Source: an uncultured Kiritimatiellota bacterium
GTDB lineage: Bacteria; Verrucomicrobiota; Kiritimatiellia; RFP12; DVOR01
Reading direction: 5' to 3'
DNA length: 64,000 nt
NCBI GenBank assembly: GCA_944391055.1
Contig: CALXSF010000001.1
Span: 1 to 64,000, forward strand
The notes beneath the pieces are model-generated. The model made no database searches. It worked only from the letters and a program-made list of their open reading frames with translations, and was not told the origin of the DNA. Positions within the stretch are counted from its first letter, which is position 1, and each line of letters starts with the position of its first letter. Positions 24,601 through 34,580 of the stretch are shown one piece after another. The translations under genes and the position numbers were made by a program.

Positions 24601-25194
24601 GCCGCCATCGAGGGCCTTCTCAAGGAGAAGGGCAACGAGGGCAACGCCTTGGGCAAATATGTCAAGGAGGCTATCCGCGGCGCCTCCGAGGCCGGCAACG
24701 CCGAGGCCTTCCATGCGCTGTGCGATTTGCAGGACGCCCTGAACCCCCGCGACCGGAAGCCCCTCAAGCCGGCCCTCCCCGGCACGCTCCTCTCCGACCG
24801 CGGCGTCCTCCGCCTTTCCTCCACGTCCTCCTGGGATCATCCCGAGGTCTACCGCGCCGTCATCGACGGCCTGGCCCCCGCCGGCAACTTCCACACCGGC
24901 AACGAGAAGGAGCCGTGGGCCGAGATCGTCCTTCCCGGCATGGCCGAGGTCAGCGGCGTGTGGCTGCTCAACCGCGGCGACCAGAACAACGGCCGCCTCC
25001 CGCCCTTCGCCGTCGAGGTCAGCGAGGACGGCAAAACCTGGCGCGAGGTGGCCGGCAGCGACAAGACGCAGGGCGAGTATGCCTTCTCCTTCGCCCCGGC
25101 CAAGGCCGCGCGCGTCCGCGTCGTCTGCCACCCCAAGGACAAGACCTATCTGCACCTGCGCAAGTTCTGCGTCTTCGGCAAGAAGCTTTATTGA
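21664..25194 (+). CDS. Large exported protein: transglutaminase-like core, PA14 and discoidin-like domains
   Basis: This is a 1176-aa protein. A signal peptide (about 1-20) is followed by a thioredoxin-like stretch (TAVLYVGSDWDE...) and a helical region. A cysteine-protease or transglutaminase-like block (GGVCGALSYYGSAAAKAHGVPS ... GHCAYTVW, about 600-640) then appears with Cys and His placed as in transglutaminase folds. A PA14-like segment (about 750-830, ITVRSDDGARLWLDGKAV...) and a C-terminal discoidin (F5/8C)-like domain (about 1070-1176) complete it. I do not know its substrate; a secreted glycan- or peptide-binding enzyme is likely. It lies 4 bp behind the TonB-like gene; ATG 21664 is chosen for the signal peptide. 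Confidence 0.6.
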   Translation: MGKMLMMACAAAAAACAWAQTAVLYVGSDWDEASAAARTAWGQPPVAQAAEATLAVVDAPEVVDDAVKARWESQKAIRLEPRAYPAVAYFDKDGDCVLLREAVRDPRALAGFVAVGKARAQAAEAAKRSGDAEAIGRVLAPIAEELGARQAKERCKGLWGALVKADPQDAAGWRFAIEFDPANDACYKVQEFAKKKDFDGGEAYIKSLEAKPQGRLTANQRQGLALLRYVLWRGEPSKAGEMTALLRQVLAMGEGTHFGLAAQGLLCLRGEGPVAVPYGWWPAHAKAGRQTWKLAVGVPKTVRGPGRYALTFQREKGQGAMTVAGVGVGGRDYGKPEDLPVGGSLTVPFEVRPGDKPTLRVEVAFAKPGEQERGTLTLRRILPERPDEAGAFAWPEAGEAGDFLRAAVPDGTVEVIARRKGGAAFLKTFLGDRAWLEDFCGSGDPLAGWGAALEALDAICFHYPRALKDATTRRWAAAAALNAGEDPTEIVLLFGAFLDIRAGGGLARGADAMRCDQMRFTLLPAQSDAANARWLAARHNVPPRQYNGVCWAAPYRLHNFFGDSIHGRDYYKAWDHAYLRHEASRKVGGVCGALSYYGSAAAKAHGVPSTPGGQPGHCAYTVWSPTQGRWTLAYNIGPYTGPHFALWGGRGRYAYQELAAAAFAEPGMRDSMRHLWRAEALRAAAKPGIRRTAMTCDAYAWEGRALPEDPAALKRIGSWQGVTKADPGQAGRKDHVLLVWTGWLELDADAEVAITVRSDDGARLWLDGKAVAGQDGLHGMEGGGTVRLRLTKGRHPFELRYFNFDGGRGLEFRAEPVERYAADVDAAYRAAAEACPLNFAAWRDWGAWLRAVGADAKAWRAFGDRCAKGLGGHVEPVWDVLLDLPAPELGKAGAAPLREALAVWNGVVRQGPQPTAEFGDYPRQLDRQAKLLGGDAEGVFDCFAAALRAQFGTPDAFGRLMRWGGARFLGQPAFAKRYVAAIEGLLKEKGNEGNALGKYVKEAIRGASEAGNAEAFHALCDLQDALNPRDRKPLKPALPGTLLSDRGVLRLSSTSSWDHPEVYRAVIDGLAPAGNFHTGNEKEPWAEIVLPGMAEVSGVWLLNRGDQNNGRLPPFAVEVSEDGKTWREVAGSDKTQGEYAFSFAPAKAARVRVVCHPKDKTYLHLRKFCVFGKKLY

Positions 25195-25211
25195 GAGAGA
25201 AAGGAACAGGA

Positions 25212-26471
25212 ATGAACCAAGACACCATCGCCGTCATCGACCTGGGCAGCGCGCGCACCACCGAGATCGCCCGCGCCATCCGCGCGATCGGCGTCTACAC
25301 CGAGCTTCACCCCCATGACCTCGACGCCGGGCAGCTCGCCGCCATCCCCAACCTCCGCGGCCTCGTGCTTGCGAGCGGCCCCCGCCGCGCCTACGAAGGC
25401 CAGGTCGTCGAGCCCTCCCCCGCCATCCTGGAATCGGGGCTTCCCCTTCTCGCCGTCGACGACGTCGGCGACCCCGAACCCGACCTCGCGGCCTTCGTCT
25501 TCAAGACCGGCGCCACGCGCAATTGGGACATGGCGAACTTCATCGACGACCAGGTCGAGGCCATCCGCGCCCAGGTGGGCGACGGGAAGGTGCTGCTGGC
25601 CCTCTCCGGCGGCGTGGACAGCTCCGTCGTCGCCGCCCTGCTCATCCGCGCCATCGGCAAGCAGCTCACCTGCGTCCACGTCAACCACGGGCTGCTCCGC
25701 AAGGGCGAGAGCGAGCAGGTCATCCGCGTCTTCCGCGAGGGGCTCGGCGCCAACCTCGTCTACGTCGACGCCACCGAGCGCTTCCTCGGCAAGCTCGCCG
25801 GCGTCGCCGACCCCGAGCAGAAGCGCAAGATCATCGGCGCCGAGTTCATTCGCGTCTTCGAGGAGGAGGCCCGCAAGCTCGACGGCATCGCCTTTCTGGG
25901 CCAGGGCACCATCTATCCCGACATCATCGAGAGCGGCACCAAGACCGCCAAGGCCGTCAAGAGCCACCACAACGTCGGCGGGCTCCCGCCCGACCTGCGC
26001 TTCGCGCTCGTCGAGCCCCTCAAGATGCTCTTCAAGGACGAGGTCCGCGCCTGCGGCCTGGCCCTTGGCCTCCCCGAGGCGATGGTCAACCGCCAGCCCT
26101 TCCCCGGCCCCGGCCTCGGCGTCCGCTGCCTCGGCGCCATCACGCGCGACCGCCTCGAGGCCGTCCGCGCCTCCGACGCCATCCTCCGCGAGGAGTTCGC
26201 CGCCGCCGGCCTCGCCGGCCACGTCTGGCAATACTTCACCCTCATCCCCGACGTCCGCTCCGTCGGCGTGCGCGAGGGCGTGCGCGCCTTCGAGTGGCCC
26301 TGCGTCATCCGCGCCGTGAACACCGTCGACGCCATGACCGCCACCGTCGAGCGTCTGCCGTGGCCCCTCATGGAGCGCCTGGCCGAGCGCATCACCCAAG
26401 AGGTCCCCGGCGTCAACCGCGTTCTCTTCGACCTCACGCCCAAACCCGTCGGCACCATCGAATGGGAGTGA
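25212..26471 (+). CDS. guaA: GMP synthase with degenerate glutaminase domain
   Basis: This 419-aa protein makes GMP from XMP. The synthetase half is intact: ATP-pyrophosphatase P-loop SGGVDSS (S132), DIIESGTKTAKAVKSHHNVGGLP, RQPFPGPGLGVR, and the C-terminal dimer domain ending KPVGTIEWE. The N-terminal glutamine amidotransferase domain is only about 105 aa instead of about 190. The nucleophile motif (GxCYG) is replaced by AVDDVGD, with D83 near the Cys position. The segment with the catalytic His and Glu is missing, and the chain joins straight to NWDMANFIDDQ. It must use free ammonia or a separate glutaminase. ATG 25212 follows AAAGGAACAGG. Confidence 0.9.
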   Translation: MNQDTIAVIDLGSARTTEIARAIRAIGVYTELHPHDLDAGQLAAIPNLRGLVLASGPRRAYEGQVVEPSPAILESGLPLLAVDDVGDPEPDLAAFVFKTGATRNWDMANFIDDQVEAIRAQVGDGKVLLALSGGVDSSVVAALLIRAIGKQLTCVHVNHGLLRKGESEQVIRVFREGLGANLVYVDATERFLGKLAGVADPEQKRKIIGAEFIRVFEEEARKLDGIAFLGQGTIYPDIIESGTKTAKAVKSHHNVGGLPPDLRFALVEPLKMLFKDEVRACGLALGLPEAMVNRQPFPGPGLGVRCLGAITRDRLEAVRASDAILREEFAAAGLAGHVWQYFTLIPDVRSVGVREGVRAFEWPCVIRAVNTVDAMTATVERLPWPLMERLAERITQEVPGVNRVLFDLTPKPVGTIEWE

Positions 26472-28057
26472 GCCGAGGCCTCTTCGCCGGCCTGCGCGGG
26501 GGCCTCCCCGCGCTCGCCGCCCTCCTTGGCCTCGTCGCGTTCGCCGGCTGCGGGCGCGACGAGGGGCCCGCGCCCCTGCGGGTCATCTGCGAGGCCACCT
26601 TCCCGCCCTACGAATATCGCGTGCGGGGCGGGATCGACGGCATCGACCCGGCCCTCTGCGCCATCGTCGCCGATTGCCTGGGGCGCCCGCTGGAGACGCA
26701 GGACATGGCCTTCGACGCCGTCATTCCCGCCGTCGCCACGGGCAAGGCCGACATTGCCGCCAGCGGCCTCACCGTCACCCCCGAGCGCGCCCGGCAGGTG
26801 CGCTTCTCCCAACCCTACATGGAGGCCGCCCAGGTCGCTGTCGTGCCCCTGGGTAGCCCCATCCGCGCGCCCGCCGACCTCCATGGCCGCCGCGTCGGCG
26901 TGCAGAGCGGCTCCACCGGCGACCTCTTCGTCACCAAGACCTACGGCGAGCCCGAGCGCTTCCAAAACGTCATCTTCGCCGCCACCGCCGCCCTCACCGG
27001 CAAGGTCGAGGCCTCGGTGGTCGACCGCCAGCCCGCCGAGGTGCTCGTCTCCCGCACCCCGGGCCTGCGCATCCTCCCCGAGCCCGTCACCCGCGAAACC
27101 TACGCCTTCGCCTTCGCCAAGGGCAACGCCCGCCTCTGCGCCCAAGTCGACGCCATCCTCGCGGCCATGCGCCGCACCGGCGCCCTCGACGCCCTCATCC
27201 GCCGCTACCTTGACGCGATGGCCCGCCAGCGCGACGGCGACGAGGCCGCGCTCCGCGACCCCGTCGACACCGCCGACATCCGCGCGCAGGTCCTTGCCGA
27301 CCCCGGCCTCCGCGCCGAGCTCGCCCGCCTCGAGGCCGCGCTCCCCGCCGCCGAGGCCCGCCCCCCGTGGTGGCGCCGCCTCGCCGAGACCGCCCGCCTC
27401 AACTTCCTCGACGGCCAGCGCTGGCGCTACCTCCTGGACGGCTTCCTCGTCACCCTCGGCGTCGCCGCCCTCGCCTCCCTGCTCGGCCTGCTCATCGGCT
27501 TCGCCGTCGCCGCCGTCCGCGCCACGCACGCCCTGACCGGCCGCCTGCGCGCGGCCGACGCGCTCTGCCGCGTCTACCTCACCGTCATCCGCGGCACCCC
27601 CGTCGTCGTCCAGCTCCTCATCATCTACTTCGTCATCTTCGGCTCGCAGGATGTCAGCAAGTTCCTGGTCGCCGTCGTCGCCTTCGGCCTCAACTCCGGC
27701 GCCTACGTCGCCGAGATCGTCCGCGGCGGCATCCTGGCCATCGACCGCGGGCAGACGGAGGCCGGCCGCTCGCTCGGCCTCGGCCACGCCCGCACCCTGC
27801 TCTGGGTCGTCATGCCCCAGGCCCTCCGTAACGTCCTCCCCGCCCTCGGCAACGAATTCATCGTCCTGCTCAAGGAGACCTCCGTCGCCGGCTACATCGC
27901 CCTCATGGATCTCACCAAGGCCGGCGACATCATCCGCAGCCAGACCTACACGGCCTTCATGCCCCTCCTCGCCGTCGCCGCCATCTACCTGGCCGTCGTC
28001 TCCCTCTTCGCCTGGCTCCTCGGCAAACTCGAAAGGAGGCTCAAACGCGATGGCTGA
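26462..28057 (+). CDS. Polar amino-acid ABC transporter: binding lipoprotein fused to permease
   Basis: This is a 531-aa protein. A lipoprotein signal (VAFAGC) is followed by a type 3 solute-binding domain (about 30-265: [40 protein letters not shown]). A HisM/GlnP-type permease domain (about 320-525) has five membrane helices and the EAA loop [28 protein letters not shown]. Substrate is probably a polar amino acid such as glutamine, glutamate or arginine. Such fusions are best known from Gram-positive GlnP. The gene overlaps guaA by 10 bp; its ATPase partner overlaps its end by 8 bp. Confidence 0.88.
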   Translation: MGVSRGLFAGLRGGLPALAALLGLVAFAGCGRDEGPAPLRVICEATFPPYEYRVRGGIDGIDPALCAIVADCLGRPLETQDMAFDAVIPAVATGKADIAASGLTVTPERARQVRFSQPYMEAAQVAVVPLGSPIRAPADLHGRRVGVQSGSTGDLFVTKTYGEPERFQNVIFAATAALTGKVEASVVDRQPAEVLVSRTPGLRILPEPVTRETYAFAFAKGNARLCAQVDAILAAMRRTGALDALIRRYLDAMARQRDGDEAALRDPVDTADIRAQVLADPGLRAELARLEAALPAAEARPPWWRRLAETARLNFLDGQRWRYLLDGFLVTLGVAALASLLGLLIGFAVAAVRATHALTGRLRAADALCRVYLTVIRGTPVVVQLLIIYFVIFGSQDVSKFLVAVVAFGLNSGAYVAEIVRGGILAIDRGQTEAGRSLGLGHARTLLWVVMPQALRNVLPALGNEFIVLLKETSVAGYIALMDLTKAGDIIRSQTYTAFMPLLAVAAIYLAVVSLFAWLLGKLERRLKRDG

Positions 28058-28790
28058 CCCACAGCCCCTCATCCAGGTCCGCGGCCTCGTCAAACGCTTC
28101 GGCCCCCGCACCGTCCTCGACGGCATCGACGCCGACATCCGCCCCGGCGAGGCGCTCTTCGTCATCGGCCCCTCCGGCGGCGGCAAATCCACCTTCCTCC
28201 GCTGCCTCAACCTCCTCGAGCGCCCCGACGCCGGCACAATCCGCTTCCGCGGGCACGACGTCCTCGCGCGCGGCGCCGACGTCAACCGCTACCGCCGCCA
28301 CGTCGGCATGGTCTTCCAGCACTTCAACCTCTTCCCCCACCTCACCGTCCTGCGCAACATCACCCTCGCCCCGACCCTCACCCGCCGCCTCACCCCCCGC
28401 CGCGCCGCCGCCAAGGCCCTCACCCTTCTCCGCCGCATCGGCCTGGCCGACAAGGCCCGCGCCTACCCGCCCCAGCTCTCCGGCGGGCAGAAGCAGCGCA
28501 TCGCCATCGTCCGCGCCCTCGCCATGGGCCCCGACGCCATCCTCTTCGACGAACCCACCTCCGCCCTCGACCCCGAGATGGTCGGCGAGGTCCTCGCCCT
28601 CATGAAGGAGCTCGCCCACGGCGGCCTCACCATGGTCGTCGTCACCCACGAGATTGCCTTCGCCCGCGAGGTGGCCGACCGCATCCTCTTCATCGACGGC
28701 GGCCGCGTCGCCGCCGAGGGCCCGCCCTCCGCCTTCTTCGACAACCCCGCCAACCCCCGCGTCCGCGACTTCCTCTCCAAAGTCCTCTGA
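28050..28790 (+). CDS. Polar amino-acid ABC transporter ATPase
   Basis: This is a 246-aa GlnQ/HisP-type ATPase. It has Walker [10 protein letters not shown] (40-48), the Q-loop [10 protein letters not shown], the signature LSGGQKQR, Walker [13 protein letters not shown] and the H-loop VVTHE. It powers the fused binding protein-permease encoded just upstream. AAAGGAGG (28032-28039) precedes the ATG. After the stop a 50-bp gap leads to the convergent thiD gene, with an inverted CCCCGCGC/GCGCGGGG pair but no clear U-tract. Confidence 0.92.
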   Translation: MADPQPLIQVRGLVKRFGPRTVLDGIDADIRPGEALFVIGPSGGGKSTFLRCLNLLERPDAGTIRFRGHDVLARGADVNRYRRHVGMVFQHFNLFPHLTVLRNITLAPTLTRRLTPRRAAAKALTLLRRIGLADKARAYPPQLSGGQKQRIAIVRALAMGPDAILFDEPTSALDPEMVGEVLALMKELAHGGLTMVVVTHEIAFAREVADRILFIDGGRVAAEGPPSAFFDNPANPRVRDFLSKVL

Positions 28791-28840
28791 CGCCCCGCGC
28801 CCTAACGAAAAACAAACCAATCCCGCCGCGCGGGGTGAGG

Positions 28841-29680
28841 TCAGGCGTGCTCGAGGCGGACGGCCTCGGGGGGGAAGGCGTCCGGCACGTAGGCGTAGAC
28901 CGCGGCGCGGCCGGCCGGCCGCGCCGCGGCCAGGAGGTTCAGCAGGTAGTGTTTGGCGCGGCGGGCTGCCTCGGGCAGGGGGCGGCCGAGGGCGAGGTTC
29001 GCCGCGATCGCCGCGCTGAGGGCGCAGCCGGTGCCGTGGGTGGTGAGGGGGGCGGGCACGCGGGGCGAGGCGAGGCGCCACAGCGCACCGCCGGGCTCCG
29101 CCAGCCAATCCTCGGAGGGGGCGTCGGGCGCGTGCCCGCCTTTCAGGAGCACCGCCGCGCCGAAACGGTCGGCGAGCGCCCGGGCGGCTTTGCGTCGGCC
29201 GGGCGTGTCGGTCGGGGGGGCGGCGCGGAGGAGGGCGGCGGCCTCGGGGAGGTTGGGGGTGAGAAGGGTGGCGCGGGGCAGGAGGCGGCGTTCGAGGATC
29301 TCGGCCGCGTCCGCGTCCAGGAGGCGCGTGCCGCTGGTGGAGACGAGCACGGGGTCGATCACCCAGGGGAGGCGGGGGTGGGCGTCGCGGAAGTCCGCGG
29401 CGGCCTCGGCCAGGGCGGCGTTCAGGAGCATCCCGGTCTTGACGGCGCCGAGGTCGAAGGCCACCGCCACGCGCGCCAGTTGGTCGCGCAGGAGTTCCGG
29501 CCCCGCTGCCTGCACCAGGCCCACGCCGAAGGGGTTCTGCGCGGTGATGGCGGTGATGGCCGCGCACCCGTGCACGCCGAAGGCGCCGAAGGCGCGCAGG
29601 TCGGCCTCGATGCCGGCGCCCCCGCCGCTGTCGCTGCCGGCGATGGTCAGGGCCACCGCCTGTCGTCCGTCCGTTTCCAT
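28841..29680 (-). CDS. thiD: Hydroxymethylpyrimidine (phosphate) kinase ThiD
   Basis: This 279-aa ribokinase-fold enzyme phosphorylates HMP and HMP-P in thiamine synthesis. Family marks: TIAGSDSGGGAGIEADLRAF at the N-terminus, AVKTGML, VIDPVLVSTSG, LLTPNLPEA, VLLKGGH, and the anion-hole/catalytic HGTGCALSAAIA. The ATG at 29680 is chosen over 29689 because the latter lies inside the -10 box. The gene is single; no other thi gene is nearby. The mRNA is predicted to be leaderless. Confidence 0.92.
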   Translation of the reverse strand: METDGRQAVALTIAGSDSGGGAGIEADLRAFGAFGVHGCAAITAITAQNPFGVGLVQAAGPELLRDQLARVAVAFDLGAVKTGMLLNAALAEAAADFRDAHPRLPWVIDPVLVSTSGTRLLDADAAEILERRLLPRATLLTPNLPEAAALLRAAPPTDTPGRRKAARALADRFGAAVLLKGGHAPDAPSEDWLAEPGGALWRLASPRVPAPLTTHGTGCALSAAIAANLALGRPLPEAARRAKHYLLNLLAAARPAGRAAVYAYVPDAFPPEAVRLEHA

Positions 29681-29696
29681 GGGGGGCATTATAGCA
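29678..29696 (-). promoter_or_regulatory. Extended -10 promoter giving leaderless thiD
   Basis: On minus, TGC-TATAAT (29696-29688) is followed by GCCCCCC (7 bases) and ATG (29680-29678). There is no room for a ribosome site. Confidence 0.6.
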
Positions 29697-29717
29697 GAGG
29701 CGCGGGGCGGCGCGTTT

Positions 29718-29726
29718 TGGTATGCT
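29718..29726 (+). promoter_or_regulatory. Extended -10 promoter of glnN
   Basis: TGG-TATGCT lies 32 bp before the glnN start. The same TGGTATRCT box precedes four other genes in the window. There is no clear -35. Confidence 0.5.
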
Positions 29727-29758
29727 ATGGCGGACTTTGGTTATCGGAAGGATCGCGG

Positions 29759-31828
<2,070 letters not shown>

Positions 31829-31853
31829 CTTGCGCGGGGGCGGCGCGCTTTGC

Positions 31854-31859
31854 TAAACT
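31854..31859 (+). promoter_or_regulatory. -10 box of the zinc-ribbon gene
   Basis: TGC-TAAACT (TGC at 31851-31853) is an extended -10. An AAGGAGG ribosome site follows before ATG 31885. Confidence 0.45.
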
Positions 31860-31884
31860 GTCGCCATAGCCAAGGAGGTCACTC

Positions 31885-32346
31885 ATGGAAGACGAAAAGT
31901 TGGACGAAAAGCCGAACGACGTCGCGCCCGAGGCGGATGAGGACGTCGAGATCATGCCCACGGACATCGTGTTCGATTGCCCCGAGTGCGGCCATAACCT
32001 GGTGGTGGACTATCGGGCGGCGGGGTTGCAGGTGCCCTGCACCTCGTGCGGGAGCATCATCCAGGTGCCCATCCCCGAGAACATGCACCTTGAGGACTTG
32101 GATTGCGACGCCGGCGAGCTGCTGCAGCAGCTGCTCCAGACGCGCCGGATGCTCGTCAAGGCCGAGGCCGCGGCCCAGCAGGCCGGCGAGAAGGTGGTGG
32201 AGTTGACGCAGCTGCTGGCCGATTACCGCAAGACGCTCTTGGCCGTCAAGGGCCGCGTGGAGACCTTGCAGGAGGCCGCCGACCTGGCGAACGCCACGCG
32301 CCAGGACGTGCTCGACATCATCGCCTCGGTCGGCGGGGGCAAATAA
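31885..32346 (+). CDS. Small zinc-ribbon protein with coiled-coil tail
   Basis: This is a 153-aa protein. An acidic N-terminus is followed by a treble-clef or zinc-ribbon with C32-x2-C35 (DCPECGHNL) and C52-x2-C55 (PCTSCGS), then a helical tail (about 75-145) likely to form a coiled coil. It has no enzyme motif. Similar small 'MJ0042/zinc ribbon' proteins occur in PVC genomes with unknown function. A strong AAGGAGG site precedes the ATG. The acyltransferase gene follows after 5 bp, so the two are probably in one operon with dapL. Confidence 0.7.
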   Translation: MEDEKLDEKPNDVAPEADEDVEIMPTDIVFDCPECGHNLVVDYRAAGLQVPCTSCGSIIQVPIPENMHLEDLDCDAGELLQQLLQTRRMLVKAEAAAQQAGEKVVELTQLLADYRKTLLAVKGRVETLQEAADLANATRQDVLDIIASVGGGK

Positions 32347-32351
32347 GCCGC

Positions 32352-33290
32352 ATGAAGGCCAAGGTCCGGTTCCGGCATAGGTTGGAATATGTGGGTCTGC
32401 GCGCGGCGCAGGCGGTGGTGACGGCGTTGCCAATCGGATGGGTGGGCGCCTTCGCCAAAGGCGTGCTGCGCGTGGTCTTCCGCGTCTGCTGGCCGTTGCG
32501 GCGCGAGACCGTCTCGCGCATCCGCGAGGTCTTCGGGCCGGACACCTCCGTGGCGCGCTGCAGGGAGATCGCGCGCACCTCCGTCTGGAACCTGCTGATG
32601 AACTTCGTCGAGCTTTTCCACGCGGGGCGGATGGATTTGGATTACCTGCGCGCGCACATGGAGGGCACCGACGCGGCCAAGGCCCGCCTTCAGGCGCTCA
32701 TCGACAAGCACGGCGGCGTGGTCATCGCCCTGCCGCACATGGGCAACTGGGATCTCGCCGGCGTGGCGTGCGCCCGTTTCGGCATCCCGCTCATGGCCAT
32801 CGCCCGCGCGCAGAACAATCCCCTCGTGGAGGATTGGATGCGGCGCAATCGGCTGGGGAACTTCGAGGCCATCGACCGCCGCTTCCCCAGTTCCTTCGTG
32901 CGGATCGCCCACCATCTCAAAAGCGGCGGCGCCTTCGCCATCCTGCCGGACGTGCGCCACAACAAGCCCGGCGTGGGCGTCACCGTCTTCGGCAAGCCGG
33001 ACGTCCAGCTGGGCAAGGGGCTCGCCAAGTTCGCCCGCATGGCCAACGTGCCGATCATCCCCTTTTTCATGGAGCGGCTGGACGCCTCGCATCACCGCCT
33101 TTGCCTGGGCGATCCCATCTATCCCGACATGGAGGCCGACGCCGACGCCGACGCCAAGCGCCTGACCCAGGCCGTCTGGGATCGCTTCGAGGCGCGCATC
33201 CGCGCCAATCCCGGGCAGTGGTTCTGGCACAACCGCCGCTGGATCCTCACCCCCCTTTACACGCAGACCCGACACAAACACGGACATTGA
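32352..33290 (+). CDS. Lipid A biosynthesis-type acyltransferase (LpxL/HtrB family)
   Basis: This 312-aa inner-membrane acyltransferase should add a secondary acyl chain to lipid A or a related lipid. It has an N-terminal hydrophobic/amphipathic segment, the catalytic HxxxxD motif ([12 protein letters not shown]), a conserved [16 protein letters not shown] region, and the substrate loop [20 protein letters not shown]. This supports an LPS-bearing outer membrane. The start ATG 32352 lies 5 bp behind the zinc-ribbon gene. The dapL start follows 1 bp after its stop. Confidence 0.85.
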   Translation: MKAKVRFRHRLEYVGLRAAQAVVTALPIGWVGAFAKGVLRVVFRVCWPLRRETVSRIREVFGPDTSVARCREIARTSVWNLLMNFVELFHAGRMDLDYLRAHMEGTDAAKARLQALIDKHGGVVIALPHMGNWDLAGVACARFGIPLMAIARAQNNPLVEDWMRRNRLGNFEAIDRRFPSSFVRIAHHLKSGGAFAILPDVRHNKPGVGVTVFGKPDVQLGKGLAKFARMANVPIIPFFMERLDASHHRLCLGDPIYPDMEADADADAKRLTQAVWDRFEARIRANPGQWFWHNRRWILTPLYTQTRHKHGH

Positions 33291-33291
33291 C

Positions 33292-34524
33292 ATGATCCTC
33301 GTCAACGAGCATTACGGCAAACTTCAGGCTTCGTACCTCTTCTCCGACATCGCCAAGCGCGTCAAGGCCTACCAGGAGGCCAACCCCGGCGCCGACGTCA
33401 TTCGCCTGGGCATCGGCGACGTCACCCTCCCGCTCGCTCCGGCCTGCCTCGAGGCCATGCACAAGGCCGTCGGCGAGCTCGGCCACGCCGCCACCTTCCG
33501 CGGCTACGGGCCCGAGCAGGGCTACGCGTTCCTGCGCGAGGCCATCGCCAAGAACGATTTCCAGGCCCGCGGCTGCGACATCCAGCCCGACGAGATCTTC
33601 GTCTCCGACGGCTCCAAGTGCGACTGCGCCAACATCCAGGAGCTCTTCGCCTCCCAAGGCCTCCGTATCGCCATCCCCGACCCCGTCTACCCCGTCTACG
33701 TCGATACCAACGTCATGGCCGGCCGCACCGGCCCCGCCGCGGAGGGGCGCTACCAAGGGCTCGTCTACCTTGAGGGCACCGCCGCCAATGGCTTCGTCCC
33801 TGCGCCCCCGGCCTCCGGCGACCCGCTCGACCTCATTTACCTCTGCTTCCCCAACAACCCCACCGGCGCCGTCGCCACCCGGCCCCAGCTTCAGGCGTGG
33901 GTTGACTACGCCCGCGCCAACAAGGCCCTCATCCTTTTCGACGCCGCCTACGAGGCCTTCATCCGCGACCCCGCCATCCCGCACTCCATCTACGAGATCC
34001 CCGGCGCGCGCGACTGCGCCATCGAGTTCCGCTCCTTCTCCAAGAAGGCCGGCTTCACCGGCGTGCGCTGCGCCTTTACCGTCGTCCCCAAAGGCCTCGC
34101 TGCCTACGCCAAGGACGGCACGCCCGTCCCGCTGCACGCCATGTGGAACCGCCGCCACACCACCAAGTTCAACGGCGTCTCCTATCCCGTCCAGCGCGCC
34201 GCCGAGGCCGTCTATTCCCAGGACGGCGCCTGCCAGACCACCCAGCAGGTCGATTACTACCTCGGCAACGCCAAGCTCATCCGCGCCGGCGTCCGCGCCC
34301 TTGGCCTCGACTGCGTGGGCGGCGACAACTCCCCCTACGTCTGGGTCAACGTCAAGGCCGGCTCCTGGGAGTTCTTCGACACCCTTCTCCACAAAGCCCA
34401 GGTCGTCACCACCCCCGGCGCCGGCTTCGGCAAATGCGGGGAGGGCTACGTCCGCATCTCCGCCTTCAACGACCGCGCCCGCGTCGAGGAGGCCATGGCC
34501 CGGATCGCCAAGGCCCTCCGCTGA
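33292..34524 (+). CDS. dapL: LL-diaminopimelate aminotransferase
   Basis: This 410-aa PLP enzyme converts tetrahydrodipicolinate directly to LL-diaminopimelate for lysine and peptidoglycan. The N-terminus [24 protein letters not shown] and [10 protein letters not shown] are typical of DapL. The PLP lysine lies in [15 protein letters not shown]. Length fits (about 410). This transaminase route is characteristic of Chlamydiae, other PVC bacteria, plants and cyanobacteria. The gene closes the zinc-ribbon/acyltransferase unit, with a terminator 14 bp after the stop. Confidence 0.95.
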   Translation: MILVNEHYGKLQASYLFSDIAKRVKAYQEANPGADVIRLGIGDVTLPLAPACLEAMHKAVGELGHAATFRGYGPEQGYAFLREAIAKNDFQARGCDIQPDEIFVSDGSKCDCANIQELFASQGLRIAIPDPVYPVYVDTNVMAGRTGPAAEGRYQGLVYLEGTAANGFVPAPPASGDPLDLIYLCFPNNPTGAVATRPQLQAWVDYARANKALILFDAAYEAFIRDPAIPHSIYEIPGARDCAIEFRSFSKKAGFTGVRCAFTVVPKGLAAYAKDGTPVPLHAMWNRRHTTKFNGVSYPVQRAAEAVYSQDGACQTTQQVDYYLGNAKLIRAGVRALGLDCVGGDNSPYVWVNVKAGSWEFFDTLLHKAQVVTTPGAGFGKCGEGYVRISAFNDRARVEEAMARIAKALR

Positions 34525-34537
34525 ATGCTTCCCCCGC

Positions 34538-34570
34538 GCCCGCCACGTCCGCTGGCGGGCGTTTTCGTTT
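34538..34570 (+). terminator. Terminator after dapL
   Basis: The 8-bp stem GCCCGCCA / TGGCGGGC with a 7-base loop is followed by GTTTTCGTTT. It lies 10 bp before the PFK start. Confidence 0.8.
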
Positions 34571-34580
34571 GGAGTCCCCC

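Noticed and set aside
29678..29689. Upstream ATGs for thiD (29689), purD (52634) and the antiporter (54330) as true starts.
   Set aside because: Each lies inside the -10 hexamer, so it cannot be in the mRNA; the family start is the next ATG.
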